NCBI GenBank assembly: GCA_002331575.1
Contig: DCZG01000034.1
Span: forward strand, 13,767-24,212
Reading direction: 5' to 3'
DNA: 10,446 nucleotides
DNA from: Atopobium sp. UBA2090
Lineage (GTDB): Bacteria; Actinomycetota; Coriobacteriia; Coriobacteriales; Atopobiaceae
Both the position numbers and the translations under genes were made by a program. The notes beneath the pieces were generated by a model. It searched no databases and was not told the DNA's origin. It was given only the letters and a program-made list of their open reading frames with translations. Shown here piece after piece: positions 1 through 6,879 of this stretch (within the stretch, counting starts at the first letter, position 1; each line of letters opens with the position of its first letter).

Positions 1-572
1 CCGATGACGCGGGCGCCCGCGGCGATGGCGCGGGGGACCTCCTCGGGTTCGTAGGCCTCCACGAGTGCGGTCAGCCCGAGCTCGTGGGCGAGGGCGACGT
101 AGGATCCGAGCTGGTCGTCGTCGAGAATTGAGCAGATGAGGAGGACGGCGGAGGCACCGATTGCCCTGGCCTGGTAGACCATGTACTCGTCGACGACGAA
201 GTCCTTGCGGAGCACGGGAATCGAGACCGCTCCGGCGATGGCCGAGAGGTCGGCGTCCGAGCCCTGGAACCACGTTGGCTCGGTGAGACAGGAGATCGCG
301 GCAGCACCTGCGGCCTCGTAGTCGCAAGCCGTTGCGACGGGGTTGTACGCAGGAGAGATGAGGCCCTTGGACGGGCTCGCCTTCTTGCACTCGCAGATGA
401 AGCTCATGCCAGGCGCGCGGAGGGCCGCCTCGAAGGGGAAGTCGGGCCCCTGCGATGCCATCGCCGTCGCCTTGGCTGCGACCTCGGCGAGAGGGTGGAC
501 GGACTTCTCGCCGGCCACGCGCTCGCGCGTCCTGGCTGCGATCGTCTGGAGGATGTTGGCGTCTCCGGCCAT
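1..572 (-). CDS. trpC: Indole-3-glycerol phosphate synthase, N-terminal 190 codons (runs off left edge)
   Basis: Converts 1-(2-carboxyphenylamino)-1-deoxyribulose 5-phosphate to indole-3-glycerol phosphate in the cytoplasmic tryptophan pathway. The translation starts at an ATG at 570-572 and stays open to the window edge, so the C-terminal ~70 residues are missing. IGPS landmarks are visible: CECKKASPSKG (residues 60-70, with E61 and K63 at the usual catalytic glutamate and lysine), LTEPTWFQGS (96-105), PVLRKDF (119-125, with the second catalytic lysine K123) and LVEAYEPEE (170-178, with E172). The start codon shares one base with the trpD stop (TGATG), which suggests translational coupling in the trpEGDC operon. 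Nothing visible suggests a TrpC-TrpF fusion, but the C-terminus is unseen. The pathway and family assignment is secure. Confidence 0.95.
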   Translation of the reverse strand, partial: MAGDANILQTIAARTRERVAGEKSVHPLAEVAAKATAMASQGPDFPFEAALRAPGMSFICECKKASPSKGLISPAYNPVATACDYEAAGAAAISCLTEPTWFQGSDADLSAIAGAVSIPVLRKDFVVDEYMVYQARAIGASAVLLICSILDDDQLGSYVALAHELGLTALVEAYEPEEVPRAIAAGARVI

Positions 573-1594
573 CAGCTGTTGCTTTCCGCGATGAACGCAT
601 CGAGGGTCCTCGTCGCGCTGCCGCTTGCGATCTGCTCGTCGGCGAGCCTGATGCCATCCATTACGTCCGCCGCCTTGCCGCAGACGTAGAGCGCGGCGCC
701 CGCGTTGAGGACGGCGATGTCGTGCTTGGGTCCCGTGAGCCTGCCGGAGAGGATGTCCCGCACGTCCTGGGCGTTCTCGGCGGGGGTGCCGCCCGCGACG
801 TCGCTCTTCTCGCAGCGGACGAGGCCGAAGTCCTCGGGCTTGATGACGGTCGTGCGATAGTAGCCCTCCTTGAGCTCGCAGACCGTGGTGGGCGCAGAGA
901 GCGAGATCTCGTCCATCTTGTCCTGGCCATAGACCACGAACGCTCGCCTCACGCCGAGGTTGGAGAGGACCTTCGCGACGGGCTCGACGAGGTACTCGTC
1001 ATAGACGCCGAGAAGGAAGTACTCGGGACAGGCGGGGTTGGTGAGAGGCCCGAGGATGTTGAAGACGGTGCGGAAGCCGAGCTCCCTGCGGATGGGGCCG
1101 ACGTACTTCATCGCGGAGTGGTACTGCTGGGCGAAGAGGAAGCCGATGCCGCAACCGTTGAGCTCGGCGAGGACCTTGTCGGGGTCCTGCCGGAGATTCA
1201 CGCCGAGCGCCTCGAGGCAGTCGGCGGTCCCGCACTGCGAGCTCGCCGCGCGGTTGCCGTGCTTGGTCACCTTGACGCCAGCGGCGGCGCAGAGAAGGGC
1301 GGCGGTGGTGGAGATGTTGAAGGTGTTGGAGCGGTCGCCGCCGGTGCCGACGATCTCGAGGGTCTCCATGCCCGGGTGCGGCACGGGGGTCGCGAGCTCG
1401 CGCATCGCGGCCGCGCAGCCTGAGATCTCGTTGATGGTCTCTGCCTTGGTCGACTTGGTCGAGAGCGCGGCGAGGAACGCCGAGTTCTGCGTCGGCGTGG
1501 TCTCGCCGCTCATGATCTCCATCATGGTGGCGTAGGCCTCGTCGTACGTGAGATCACCGTGCTGGACGATCTTGTCGATTGCTTCCCTGATCAT
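572..1594 (-). CDS. trpD: Anthranilate phosphoribosyltransferase
   Basis: Transfers the phosphoribosyl group of PRPP to anthranilate, the second step of tryptophan synthesis. The 340-residue product has the usual family length. Visible motifs are GTGGD (residues 83-87, PRPP binding), KHGNRAASS (111-119), the anthranilate-pocket region ending PIRREL (167-172), FNILGPLTNP (178-187) and MDEIS (227-231, metal-binding Asp-Glu). The first ~70 residues match the small helical N-terminal domain; the rest is the nucleoside-phosphorylase-type catalytic domain. The start is set by a near-perfect AGGAGGT ribosome binding site (minus strand, 1601-1607) 6 nt before the ATG. The gene lies 24 nt after trpG, and its TGA stop overlaps the trpC ATG by one base. 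It is a stand-alone TrpD, not fused to the TrpG amidotransferase as in enterics. Confidence 0.97.
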   Translation of the reverse strand: MIREAIDKIVQHGDLTYDEAYATMMEIMSGETTPTQNSAFLAALSTKSTKAETINEISGCAAAMRELATPVPHPGMETLEIVGTGGDRSNTFNISTTAALLCAAAGVKVTKHGNRAASSQCGTADCLEALGVNLRQDPDKVLAELNGCGIGFLFAQQYHSAMKYVGPIRRELGFRTVFNILGPLTNPACPEYFLLGVYDEYLVEPVAKVLSNLGVRRAFVVYGQDKMDEISLSAPTTVCELKEGYYRTTVIKPEDFGLVRCEKSDVAGGTPAENAQDVRDILSGRLTGPKHDIAVLNAGAALYVCGKAADVMDGIRLADEQIASGSATRTLDAFIAESNS

Positions 1595-1618
1595 GTTGGT
1601 ACCTCCTGACGATGGTTG

Positions 1619-2212
1619 TTATGGGCGAGGCGTCGCAAAGCGGCGAGCGATGTCCACGAAGTTCCGTGCGATGGTGGGACCTGCCGGGGTGAGGACCGAC
1701 TCCGGGTGGAACTGCAGGCCGAACGTGGGATGGCTCACGTGCTCGACGGCCATGACCTCGCCGGTGGCGGTGCTCGCGGTCACGCGCAGGCACGATGGGA
1801 GCGAGTCGGGGTCGGCTTCGAGCGAGTGGTAGCGACCCACCTGGGAGGGGAAGGGGATGCCCTTGAAGAGCTCGCAGCTCGGGTTGAGGTCGGCCATCGA
1901 CGCCTTCCCGTGCATGAGCTTCTGCGCGTGGATGATGATGCCGCCGAGCGCCTCGCAGATCGCCTGATGGCCGAGGCATACTCCCAGGATCGGGACGGTG
2001 CCCGAGAGCTGGCGCACGACGTCCTCGCAGATGCCGGCCTCCGAGGGTCTGCCGGGACCGGGGGAGAGCACGATGGCCTCGGCCCCCATCGAGGCGACCT
2101 CGTCGACGGTCGCGGCGTCGTTGCGAATGACGAGGATGTCGGGTTCGACCGAGCCGATGAGCTGGTAGAGGTTGTATGAGAAGCTGTCATAGTTGTCGAT
2201 GAGCAGGATCAT
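1619..2212 (-). CDS. trpG: Anthranilate synthase component II (glutamine amidotransferase)
   Basis: Glutaminase subunit that supplies ammonia to TrpE for anthranilate synthesis. It is a 197-residue class I glutamine amidotransferase. It shows the N-terminal LIDNYDSFSYNL (residues 4-15), the oxyanion loop SPGPGRP (50-56), the nucleophile elbow GVCLGHQ (77-83, nucleophile C79) and the catalytic His/Glu in FHPES (168-172, H169 and E171), so the triad is complete. The sequence HGKAS (101-105) is also typical of anthranilate and aminodeoxychorismate synthases. The ATG overlaps the trpE stop (ATGA, 4 nt), consistent with equimolar TrpE:TrpG. A shared role as PabA in folate synthesis is possible, since some bacteria use one amphibolic subunit, but the trp-operon position favours TrpG. 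Confidence 0.96.
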   Translation of the reverse strand: MILLIDNYDSFSYNLYQLIGSVEPDILVIRNDAATVDEVASMGAEAIVLSPGPGRPSEAGICEDVVRQLSGTVPILGVCLGHQAICEALGGIIIHAQKLMHGKASMADLNPSCELFKGIPFPSQVGRYHSLEADPDSLPSCLRVTASTATGEVMAVEHVSHPTFGLQFHPESVLTPAGPTIARNFVDIARRFATPRP

Positions 2213-3708
2213 GCGAGACCCCCTTCCGCCTCATGGAGCGCCTCGACCACGGCGCGGGCCTTGTTGAGGCACTCCTGGTGCTCGCGCTCGGGATCGCTGT
2301 CAGCCACGATTCCCGCGCCGGACTGCACGCAGACGACCCCATCCTTCTTGTAGGCGAGGCGGATGCCGATGCAGGTGTCGAGGTTGCCCGAGAAGTCGAG
2401 GTAGCCGATGGCCCCTCCGTAGATGCCGCGCTTGGAGCCCTCGAGCTCGGCGATGATCCTGCAGGCCTCGATCTTGGGCGCTCCGGAGAGGGTCCCTGCG
2501 GGCAGGATCGAGTCGACGGCGTCGAGCGCGTCTCGCCCGTCGGCGATGGTCGATTTGACGGTCGAGCCGATGTGCATGACGTGGGAGAAGCGCAGCACGT
2601 TCATGAAGCTCTCCACGTGCACCGAGCCGATCTTCGAGATGCGGCCGAGGTCGTTGCGGCCGAGGTCGACGAGCATGGTGTGCTCGGAGAGCTCCTTCTC
2701 GTCGGACAGGAGCTCGCGCTCGAGCGCCTGGTCCTCCGCGGCGGTCGCGCCGCGGGGTCGGGTTCCCGCGAGGGGATAGGTCTCGAGCTCGCCGTCCGTG
2801 AGCTTGCCGAGGGTCTCCGGCGAGGCGCCCGCGAGCTCGATGTCGTCGGAGCGGAAGTAGAACATGTAGGGGGACGGGTTCTGGCACCTGAGGACGCGGT
2901 ACGTGTCAAAGAGGCTGCCCGTCGCCCGTGCGGTGAGCGGGTTGGAGAGCACCACCTGGAAGATGTCACCCTCGTAGATGTGGCGCTTCGCCTCGTCGAC
3001 CATCGAGGCGAACTCGTCTGGCGAGAAGCGCGGCTCGAGCTCCCCCTCGAGGCGCAACGGCTCGTACGTGCGGCGGGCGTCACCGTTGAGCAGGTCGTAC
3101 ATGTGGGAGATTCTGGCCTCGGCCTCGGCGTAGGACGCGTCGACGTCGGAGGCGTCGACGTTGGCGATGAGAACGATGCGGCTGCGATAGGTGTCGAAGA
3201 CCACGAGCCGGTCAAAGAGCATGAGGTCCACGTCCCGAAAGTCCCCGTGGTCGAGGTCGGGACGGCGCAGGGTGGGCTCGGAATACTTGAGGTAGTCATA
3301 CGAGAAGTACCCCACGAGCCCTCCCGTGAGGGTGGGGAAGCCCTCCATCTTGGGCGAGCGGTTCTCCTCGATGATCTTGCGGATGGCATCTGCGGGATGG
3401 TCGACCTCGCTCTCCTCGACGAGGGGCTTGTCGCCCTCCACGCCGCGCACGATTCGCAGGCGGCCGTTCGTGCACGAGACCTCGAGCGTGGGGTCGAAGC
3501 CGAGGAACGAGTAGCGTCCCGTGTGCTGGTCGGGCTCCGCGCTCTCGAGCATGAAGCAGTGGCTGCTCTCGGCGGAGAGCGCCCTGAAGGCCTCGACGAC
3601 CGTGATGCGGTCCGCCATGAGCTCGCGCTTCACCGGGATCCTGCGGTAGTCTCCCGATGCGGCGATGGCTCGCACCTGCTCGAGCGATGGCTCGAGTGAC
3701 CTGTCCAT
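2209..3708 (-). CDS. trpE: Anthranilate synthase component I
   Basis: Chorismate-using subunit of anthranilate synthase, the first committed and feedback-regulated step of tryptophan synthesis. The product is 499 residues, normal for the family. The N-terminal regulatory region contains MLES (residues 53-56), matching the LLES tryptophan-binding motif. The C-terminal chorismate-binding domain shows GDIFQVVLS (247-255), LAGTRPRG (313-320), HTMLVDLGRND (343-353), LPAGTLSGAPK (402-412), GGAIGY (431-436) and QSGAGIVADSDPE (462-474). The start was placed at the ATG at 3706-3708 because an AAGGGAGG ribosome binding site lies just upstream. The reading frame continues open to 3819, but that stretch is the T-box antiterminator/terminator. 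First gene of the trpEGDC operon. PabB is the main alternative, made unlikely by gene order and by the tryptophan T-box. Confidence 0.97.
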   Translation of the reverse strand: MDRSLEPSLEQVRAIAASGDYRRIPVKRELMADRITVVEAFRALSAESSHCFMLESAEPDQHTGRYSFLGFDPTLEVSCTNGRLRIVRGVEGDKPLVEESEVDHPADAIRKIIEENRSPKMEGFPTLTGGLVGYFSYDYLKYSEPTLRRPDLDHGDFRDVDLMLFDRLVVFDTYRSRIVLIANVDASDVDASYAEAEARISHMYDLLNGDARRTYEPLRLEGELEPRFSPDEFASMVDEAKRHIYEGDIFQVVLSNPLTARATGSLFDTYRVLRCQNPSPYMFYFRSDDIELAGASPETLGKLTDGELETYPLAGTRPRGATAAEDQALERELLSDEKELSEHTMLVDLGRNDLGRISKIGSVHVESFMNVLRFSHVMHIGSTVKSTIADGRDALDAVDSILPAGTLSGAPKIEACRIIAELEGSKRGIYGGAIGYLDFSGNLDTCIGIRLAYKKDGVVCVQSGAGIVADSDPEREHQECLNKARAVVEALHEAEGGLA

Positions 3709-3710
3709 CT

Positions 3711-3720
3711 CTCCTCCCTT
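3711..3720 (-). promoter_or_regulatory. trpE ribosome binding site
   Basis: The minus strand reads AAGGGAGGAG directly before the trpE ATG. The GGGAGG core is 4 nt from the start codon, and the AAGG end is 8 nt away. It lies just beyond the leader terminator, so it is transcribed only on read-through. It identifies the ATG at 3706-3708 as the start rather than the in-frame Met at 3817-3819. Confidence 0.8.
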
Positions 3721-3736
3721 CGCGGGTAAAGACGAG

Positions 3737-3789
3737 AAAGAGCCCGTCCTTGACCCATAGGTATGCCTATAGACGTCAAGGACGGGCTC
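3737..3789 (-). terminator. T-box-controlled intrinsic terminator
   Basis: On the minus strand a 15-nt arm (GAGCCCGTCCTTGAC, 3789-3775) pairs perfectly with GTCAAGGACGGGCTC (3754-3740). A smaller internal helix lies between them (TATAGG with CCTATG around a CATA loop), and a pyrimidine/U-rich run follows (CTTTCTCGTCTTT). The 5' arm includes the segment that forms the antiterminator, so the two structures exclude each other. Formation under charged tRNA-Trp would stop transcription before trpE. Confidence 0.88.
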
Positions 3790-4033
3790 TCTTTTGCCCG
3801 CGGTGCCACCTTGATTCACGGCTTGATGCCGTGCGCTTTACGGGATGCCTTCACATCCCCGGCAACTGACGTATGCCCTCACGTCGCGACCTACTCGCTC
3901 TCGCTTTCAGCGCGCCCTCGGCGGCCCATTTGACGACCTGCATCTCGGCTCGGATCTCAGCTGCCCGAGCTCTCTGTGCGCGCATGTGTCGCCGTTATCC
4001 CCGCTTCATCGGTTTGGTGGAACGTATTCGATT
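3737..4033 (-). promoter_or_regulatory. Tryptophan T-box leader (tRNA-Trp-sensing riboswitch) of the trp operon
   Basis: The ~300-nt leader contains the T-box signature AAGGTGGCACCGCG (minus strand, 3812-3799). Stem I is recognisable: a GATGAA motif (4010-4005), a lower helix GCGG/CCGC (4004-4001 with 3924-3921), an upper helix GGCGAC/GTCGTC (3993-3988 with 3937-3932), and between them a specifier loop whose 3' side reads AAATGGG. UGG at 3928-3926 is the Trp codon. The distal part has AGAGAG and a hairpin CTCGG/CCGAG (3969-3965 with 3953-3949). In the antiterminator, CAAGG (3813-3809) pairs with CCTTG (3781-3777) and GCGGGC pairs with GCCCGT (3787-3782). The bulge holds UGGC, complementary to the GCCA 3' end expected for tRNA-Trp with discriminator G. 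Uncharged tRNA-Trp should stabilise antitermination and switch the operon on. The transcript start near 4033 is inferred from the promoter. Confidence 0.95.
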
Positions 4034-4040
4034 GGGGAGC

Positions 4041-4069
4041 ATCATAGACCGAGCCTCGCCCGAGGACAA
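4041..4069 (-). promoter_or_regulatory. Promoter of the T-box/trp operon
   Basis: The minus strand reads TTGTCC (4069-4064), a 17-nt spacer, then TATGAT (4046-4041): 4/6 and 5/6 matches to the sigma-70 consensus at ideal spacing. Transcription would begin near 4033, about 23 nt before the first conserved T-box motif. No operator-like repeat overlaps it, consistent with regulation by the T-box alone. Confidence 0.7.
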
Positions 4070-4133
4070 GACACTTTTTCGATTGTTATCAGAATCGCCT
4101 TCTTGGACGGCGACTCTCTCAGGCTGCCGAGTC

Positions 4134-4226
4134 CCCTTTCAGGCAAATCTTGTGCCGTTCCGTTCACTTCCGACCTAGTTTGAGCCTTCGAAGTGAACGG
4201 AACGGCACAAGATTTGCCTGAAAGGG
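4134..4226. repeat. Perfect 37-bp inverted repeat with 19-nt loop
   Basis: The arm at 4134-4170 (starting CCCTTTCAGGCAAATC, ending CGTTCACTTC) is the exact reverse complement of 4190-4226. The loop at 4171-4189 is unrelated to the arms. It lies between the divergent trp leader promoter and the antiporter gene, about 65 bp upstream of the trp -35 element. It lacks a clear T-run on either side and overlaps no credible gene, so an ordinary terminator reading is weak. It could be a copy of a dispersed palindromic (REP- or MITE-like) element, a cruciform or protein-binding site, or the source of a long hairpin RNA. The structure is certain; its function is unknown. Confidence 0.9.
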
Positions 4227-4298
4227 AGAGGAAGGGCGGCGTCGCTCCTCCAACGGGCAAGACGTCGTTTCGACACGGTCTGGAGATGATGTTCTTCG

Positions 4299-4327
4299 CG
4301 TGATACGGTTCGAGGTGGGGTATCACG
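4299..4327. promoter_or_regulatory. 8-bp inverted repeat upstream of antiporter (candidate operator)
   Basis: CGTGATAC (4299-4306) and GTATCACG (4320-4327) are perfect inverted half-sites with 13 nt between them, so their centres are 21 bp apart, two helical turns on one DNA face. It ends 38 bp before the antiporter ATG, where an operator or a 5'-UTR hairpin would sit. No strong promoter hexamers are visible beside it. Regulation is inferred only from geometry. Confidence 0.35.
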
Positions 4328-4365
4328 GTAGGGCACAGCCGCTCGAAGCCCGTAAGGAAGCATCA

Positions 4366-5739
4366 ATGGCATCTCAGCTCATCTCGCTCACCATCGTCAT
4401 GCTCGTCGCGGCGCTCGCGCCCTTCGTAGCGAGCATCGTGCCTGGTCGGGTAGTTCCCGAGGTCGTCTTTCTCGTCTTTGCGGGCGCCATCCTGGGACCT
4501 CACTGCCTCAACCTGGTCCGCACACAGGGCCAGGCGCTCGACCTCGTGTCCGAGCTCGGCATGGCCTTCCTCTTCCTTCTCGCCGGATATGAGGTTCGTC
4601 CCGCCGACCTCCTCGGCCGGATGGGAGCCCACGCATCGCTCTGCTGGTTCATCTCGCTCGGCGCTGCGATTGTGGCGGTGAAGTTTCTGCCTGCTCTTGT
4701 GGGATTCGATGGCATCGCGGGCGTGGCGTTCGCCATCATGCTCACGACGACCGCCTATGGCACGCTCGCCCCCATCATCCGTGCGCGGGAGCTGGACGGC
4801 ACGCCGGTGGGCAACGCCGTCACCGCTTATGGGGTGACAGGCGAGGTGCTGCCCGTCCTCGCGATGGCCTTCCTCCTCTCGACCCGCTCGAAGGCAACGA
4901 CGACCATCGTCATCGCCGTCTTTCTCGCGGTGTGCGTGGTCTGCGCCCTGCTGCCCAGGTTCATGGAGCGCATGGGCTCGCGTCTTCGGTCCTTCCTCGC
5001 GGAGAACCTCGCGTCTCGGTCCGAGCCCGTGCTCAGGTTCGTGGTGTTTCTCCTCGTGTTTCTCATCACCTTTGCCACGCTCTCCGACCTCGACTCCGTA
5101 CTCGGTGCTTTTGCCGCCGGGTTCGTGCTTCGATCCATCTTCCCCAAGGGTCTCTCGCCTCTGGACGAGAAGATCGAGGGCATAGGAAACGGATTCCTCA
5201 TCCCGGTGTTCTTCGTGGTGTCCGGTGCGAAGATCGACCTCGCCGTCGCATTCTCCGACCCCAGCCTGCTCGTCCTCTTCATCGCACTTCTCGTCGCGAT
5301 ACGTGGCGTCGCCGTGTGGGTGTCTCTGCGCATCAATCCGGAGACGCGTCGCATGTCCTGGGAGGAGCGCTTCTCCGCGACGACCTACTGCGTCATGGCG
5401 CTTCCGCTCATCGTGGCCATCACCGCGCGAGCCCAGGAGATGGGCTTCATGGAGTCGTCGGTCGCGTCGGTGCTCGTCACCGCCGGAGCCATCACCGTGT
5501 TGTTCGTGCCCGTCATCACGTCGATCGTGCGCGTCTCGACTGCCGCTCATCCGGTCGGCGCCGTCATCGAAATCGCGCATGGAGAGGCCTCGGCACCCCA
5601 GGTCTGGCGCGAGCACCGAGAGGCGTATCTTGCCGAGGAGCGCAAGTTTTCCGCAGCTAAAGAGCGTAAGTCAGTGCGCCGGGGGAGAAAGCTCTCCTCG
5701 GCGGAGTTCTTCGCTCGAATTCGGGATGACAAGGAGTAG
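4366..5739 (+). CDS. CPA2-family monovalent cation/proton antiporter
   Basis: Integral membrane transporter of the Na+/H+ exchanger (KefB/NapA-like) fold, likely exchanging Na+ or K+ for protons. The 457-residue product is almost entirely hydrophobic segments up to residue ~390, about 12-13 helices. Family hallmarks are the N-terminal VPEVVFLVFAGAILGP (residues 30-45), LGMAFLFLLAGYEV (64-77), the discontinuous-helix region AYGVTGEVLPVL (154-165) with E160 in the ion-site position, LGAFAAGFVLR (246-256) and GNGFLIPVFFVVSGAKIDL (274-292). A charged cytoplasmic tail (~390-457) follows, with no TrkA-N/RCK nucleotide-binding domain, so classical glutathione-gated Kef control is unlikely. The ATG at 4366 was chosen because AAGGAAG precedes it and the membrane domain begins there; a GTG at 4300 is in frame but lacks support. 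The ion specificity cannot be read from the sequence. Confidence 0.88.
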   Translation: MASQLISLTIVMLVAALAPFVASIVPGRVVPEVVFLVFAGAILGPHCLNLVRTQGQALDLVSELGMAFLFLLAGYEVRPADLLGRMGAHASLCWFISLGAAIVAVKFLPALVGFDGIAGVAFAIMLTTTAYGTLAPIIRARELDGTPVGNAVTAYGVTGEVLPVLAMAFLLSTRSKATTTIVIAVFLAVCVVCALLPRFMERMGSRLRSFLAENLASRSEPVLRFVVFLLVFLITFATLSDLDSVLGAFAAGFVLRSIFPKGLSPLDEKIEGIGNGFLIPVFFVVSGAKIDLAVAFSDPSLLVLFIALLVAIRGVAVWVSLRINPETRRMSWEERFSATTYCVMALPLIVAITARAQEMGFMESSVASVLVTAGAITVLFVPVITSIVRVSTAAHPVGAVIEIAHGEASAPQVWREHREAYLAEERKFSAAKERKSVRRGRKLSSAEFFARIRDDKE

Positions 5740-5815
5740 ACGGGCACGTCCAGCCGACATAACAAGGACGCATCATGATTGGTCCCAACAGGCAGGTACC
5801 ACTTCAGACCCTTTC

Positions 5816-5824
5816 TGCTATCAT
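5816..5824 (+). promoter_or_regulatory. Extended -10 promoter for the lipoprotein gene
   Basis: TGCTATCAT is an extended -10 (TGn plus TATCAT, 5/6 to consensus). No good -35 hexamer lies 17 bp upstream, which extended -10 promoters tolerate. Transcription would start near 5831, leaving a ~72-nt leader before the ATG at 5903. This suggests the lipoprotein has a transcript separate from the antiporter, which ends 163 nt earlier without an obvious terminator. Confidence 0.45.
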
Positions 5825-5902
5825 TCAGATTGTCCGCGAGCTGTATCCATTCGGAGGGCTGCGAACATTTTTGTTGGGGGAAGCCGGGATGAGGAGCTGG
5901 AC

Positions 5903-6793
5903 ATGAAGGCTAAGAGACTCTGCGCGATGCTGGTGTCCGCGGCTGCGCTCGTGATCGCACTCGTGGGGACCACCGGATGCACCAATCTCGATCAATACAA
6001 GAGCACCTACGTGGGCACGTGGGAGCTCTACTCCGCGGACTTCGAAGGTACCTCGAGTGACATCGACCACAACACGTACGTGCTCATGTCAGAGACATAC
6101 GACATGCACGCCACCATCGACTTCGACTCCGATGGCAACTGCCTCGTCGACACCTTCGGGACCCAGTACACGGGCACGTGGAAGGTCAAGGACGAGAAGA
6201 CCGTCACGCTGACGATCGAAGGCGACTCCGTCGACTGCCCGGTGGATTCCGACGGGCGCCTCTCGTTCTCGTACGAGAACGAGAGCATGCTGTTCGAGAA
6301 GAAGGACAACACGCCCGATATGGACCACTCGAGCTCGACGTACTCGGGCACCGGTCTCGGGGACACCTCGTCCTCCGACATCTCCTCGTCCTATCTCAGC
6401 AGTTCCGAGAGCGAAGCTTACGAGGATGCTTACGTCGATGACGTCATCGAGGTCAGCGCCAAGGACGTCACCGTTGCCCAGGATGAGTACGTCACCATCA
6501 AGGTCTACGCGATCGGCTCCGACTACGAGGGCGACACCGGGTACCTGATGACCGTCTATAACAACACCGACAACGACATCTACGCCGCCTCGAACGATGA
6601 CTTCAAGGTCGATGACACCACGGCTACGGGCAACCTCTACCGCCATGTCGGCTCAGCGGATACCAAGAAGTGCTTCATGTACTTCAGCCAGAGCGAGGTC
6701 AAGATCACTGACACCTCCGCTTGCACCGGGACCATCTCCGTCTACGGCGCAGACTTCAGCCTGCTCGGAACGTACTCGTTTAACGTGCAGTAG
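5903..6793 (+). CDS. Secreted lipoprotein: lipocalin-like N-terminal part, Ser-rich linker, beta-rich C-terminal domain
   Basis: Predicted 296-residue extracytoplasmic lipoprotein of unknown function. Residues 1-26 form a lipoprotein signal peptide: KAKR at the N-terminus, a hydrophobic core, then GTTGC with C26 as the probable lipidation site (the -3 position is Thr rather than the preferred Leu). Residues 36-134 start with YVGTWELYSADF, contain a second YTGTW (89-93) and end in SMLFEKKD, resembling lipocalin-like or small beta-barrel domains of Gram-positive surface proteins. Residues 140-180 are a Ser/Asp/Glu-rich flexible linker. Residues 181-296 look like an all-beta, Ig-like domain rich in Asp and Tyr. 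C80/C112 and C257/C274 could form one disulphide per domain. The start is supported by GAGGAG 6 nt upstream. No specific ligand or partner can be named. Confidence 0.85.
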   Translation: MKAKRLCAMLVSAAALVIALVGTTGCTNLDQYKSTYVGTWELYSADFEGTSSDIDHNTYVLMSETYDMHATIDFDSDGNCLVDTFGTQYTGTWKVKDEKTVTLTIEGDSVDCPVDSDGRLSFSYENESMLFEKKDNTPDMDHSSSTYSGTGLGDTSSSDISSSYLSSSESEAYEDAYVDDVIEVSAKDVTVAQDEYVTIKVYAIGSDYEGDTGYLMTVYNNTDNDIYAASNDDFKVDDTTATGNLYRHVGSADTKKCFMYFSQSEVKITDTSACTGTISVYGADFSLLGTYSFNVQ

Positions 6794-6814
6794 CCGCGAA
6801 CGGATTCAACGAGA

Positions 6815-6852
6815 GGGGCGTCGAGGACAGAGTCCCCGGCGCCCCTTGTTTG
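6815..6852 (+). terminator. Intrinsic terminator after the lipoprotein gene (possibly bidirectional)
   Basis: GGGGCGTCGAGGAC (6815-6828) pairs with GTCCCCGGCGCCCC (6832-6845) around a 3-nt loop: 14 positions with one mismatch and one G-U. TTGTTTGTG follows on the plus strand. It lies 21 nt after the lipoprotein stop and 27 nt beyond the end of the convergent mscL. On the minus strand the trailing sequence is less U-rich (TCTCGTTG), so termination of mscL there is possible but weaker. Confidence 0.8.
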
Positions 6853-6879
6853 TGCGTGAGATACAGACGAGGGCAGCGG

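Noticed and set aside
455..1423. 322-codon open frame on the plus strand across trpD and trpC
   Set aside because: Antisense shadow of two recognised trp genes.
2233..3699. 488-codon open frame on the plus strand across trpE
   Set aside because: It is antisense to a complete trpE. Its composition (Val, Gly, Glu, Arg rich, no recognisable domain) is typical of shadow frames in GC-rich DNA.
3709..3819. Upstream in-frame extension of trpE by 37 codons
   Set aside because: The extension coincides with the T-box antiterminator and terminator and lacks a ribosome binding site; the ATG at 3706-3708 has one.
3845..4183. Two overlapping ~100-codon plus-strand frames in the trp leader region
   Set aside because: They lie over the T-box and its promoter on the opposite strand; no ribosome binding site, and their ends merely translate the palindrome.
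4363..5616. 417-codon open frame on the minus strand across the antiporter
   Set aside because: His/Asp/Arg/Glu-rich antisense of a membrane-protein gene; composition artefact.
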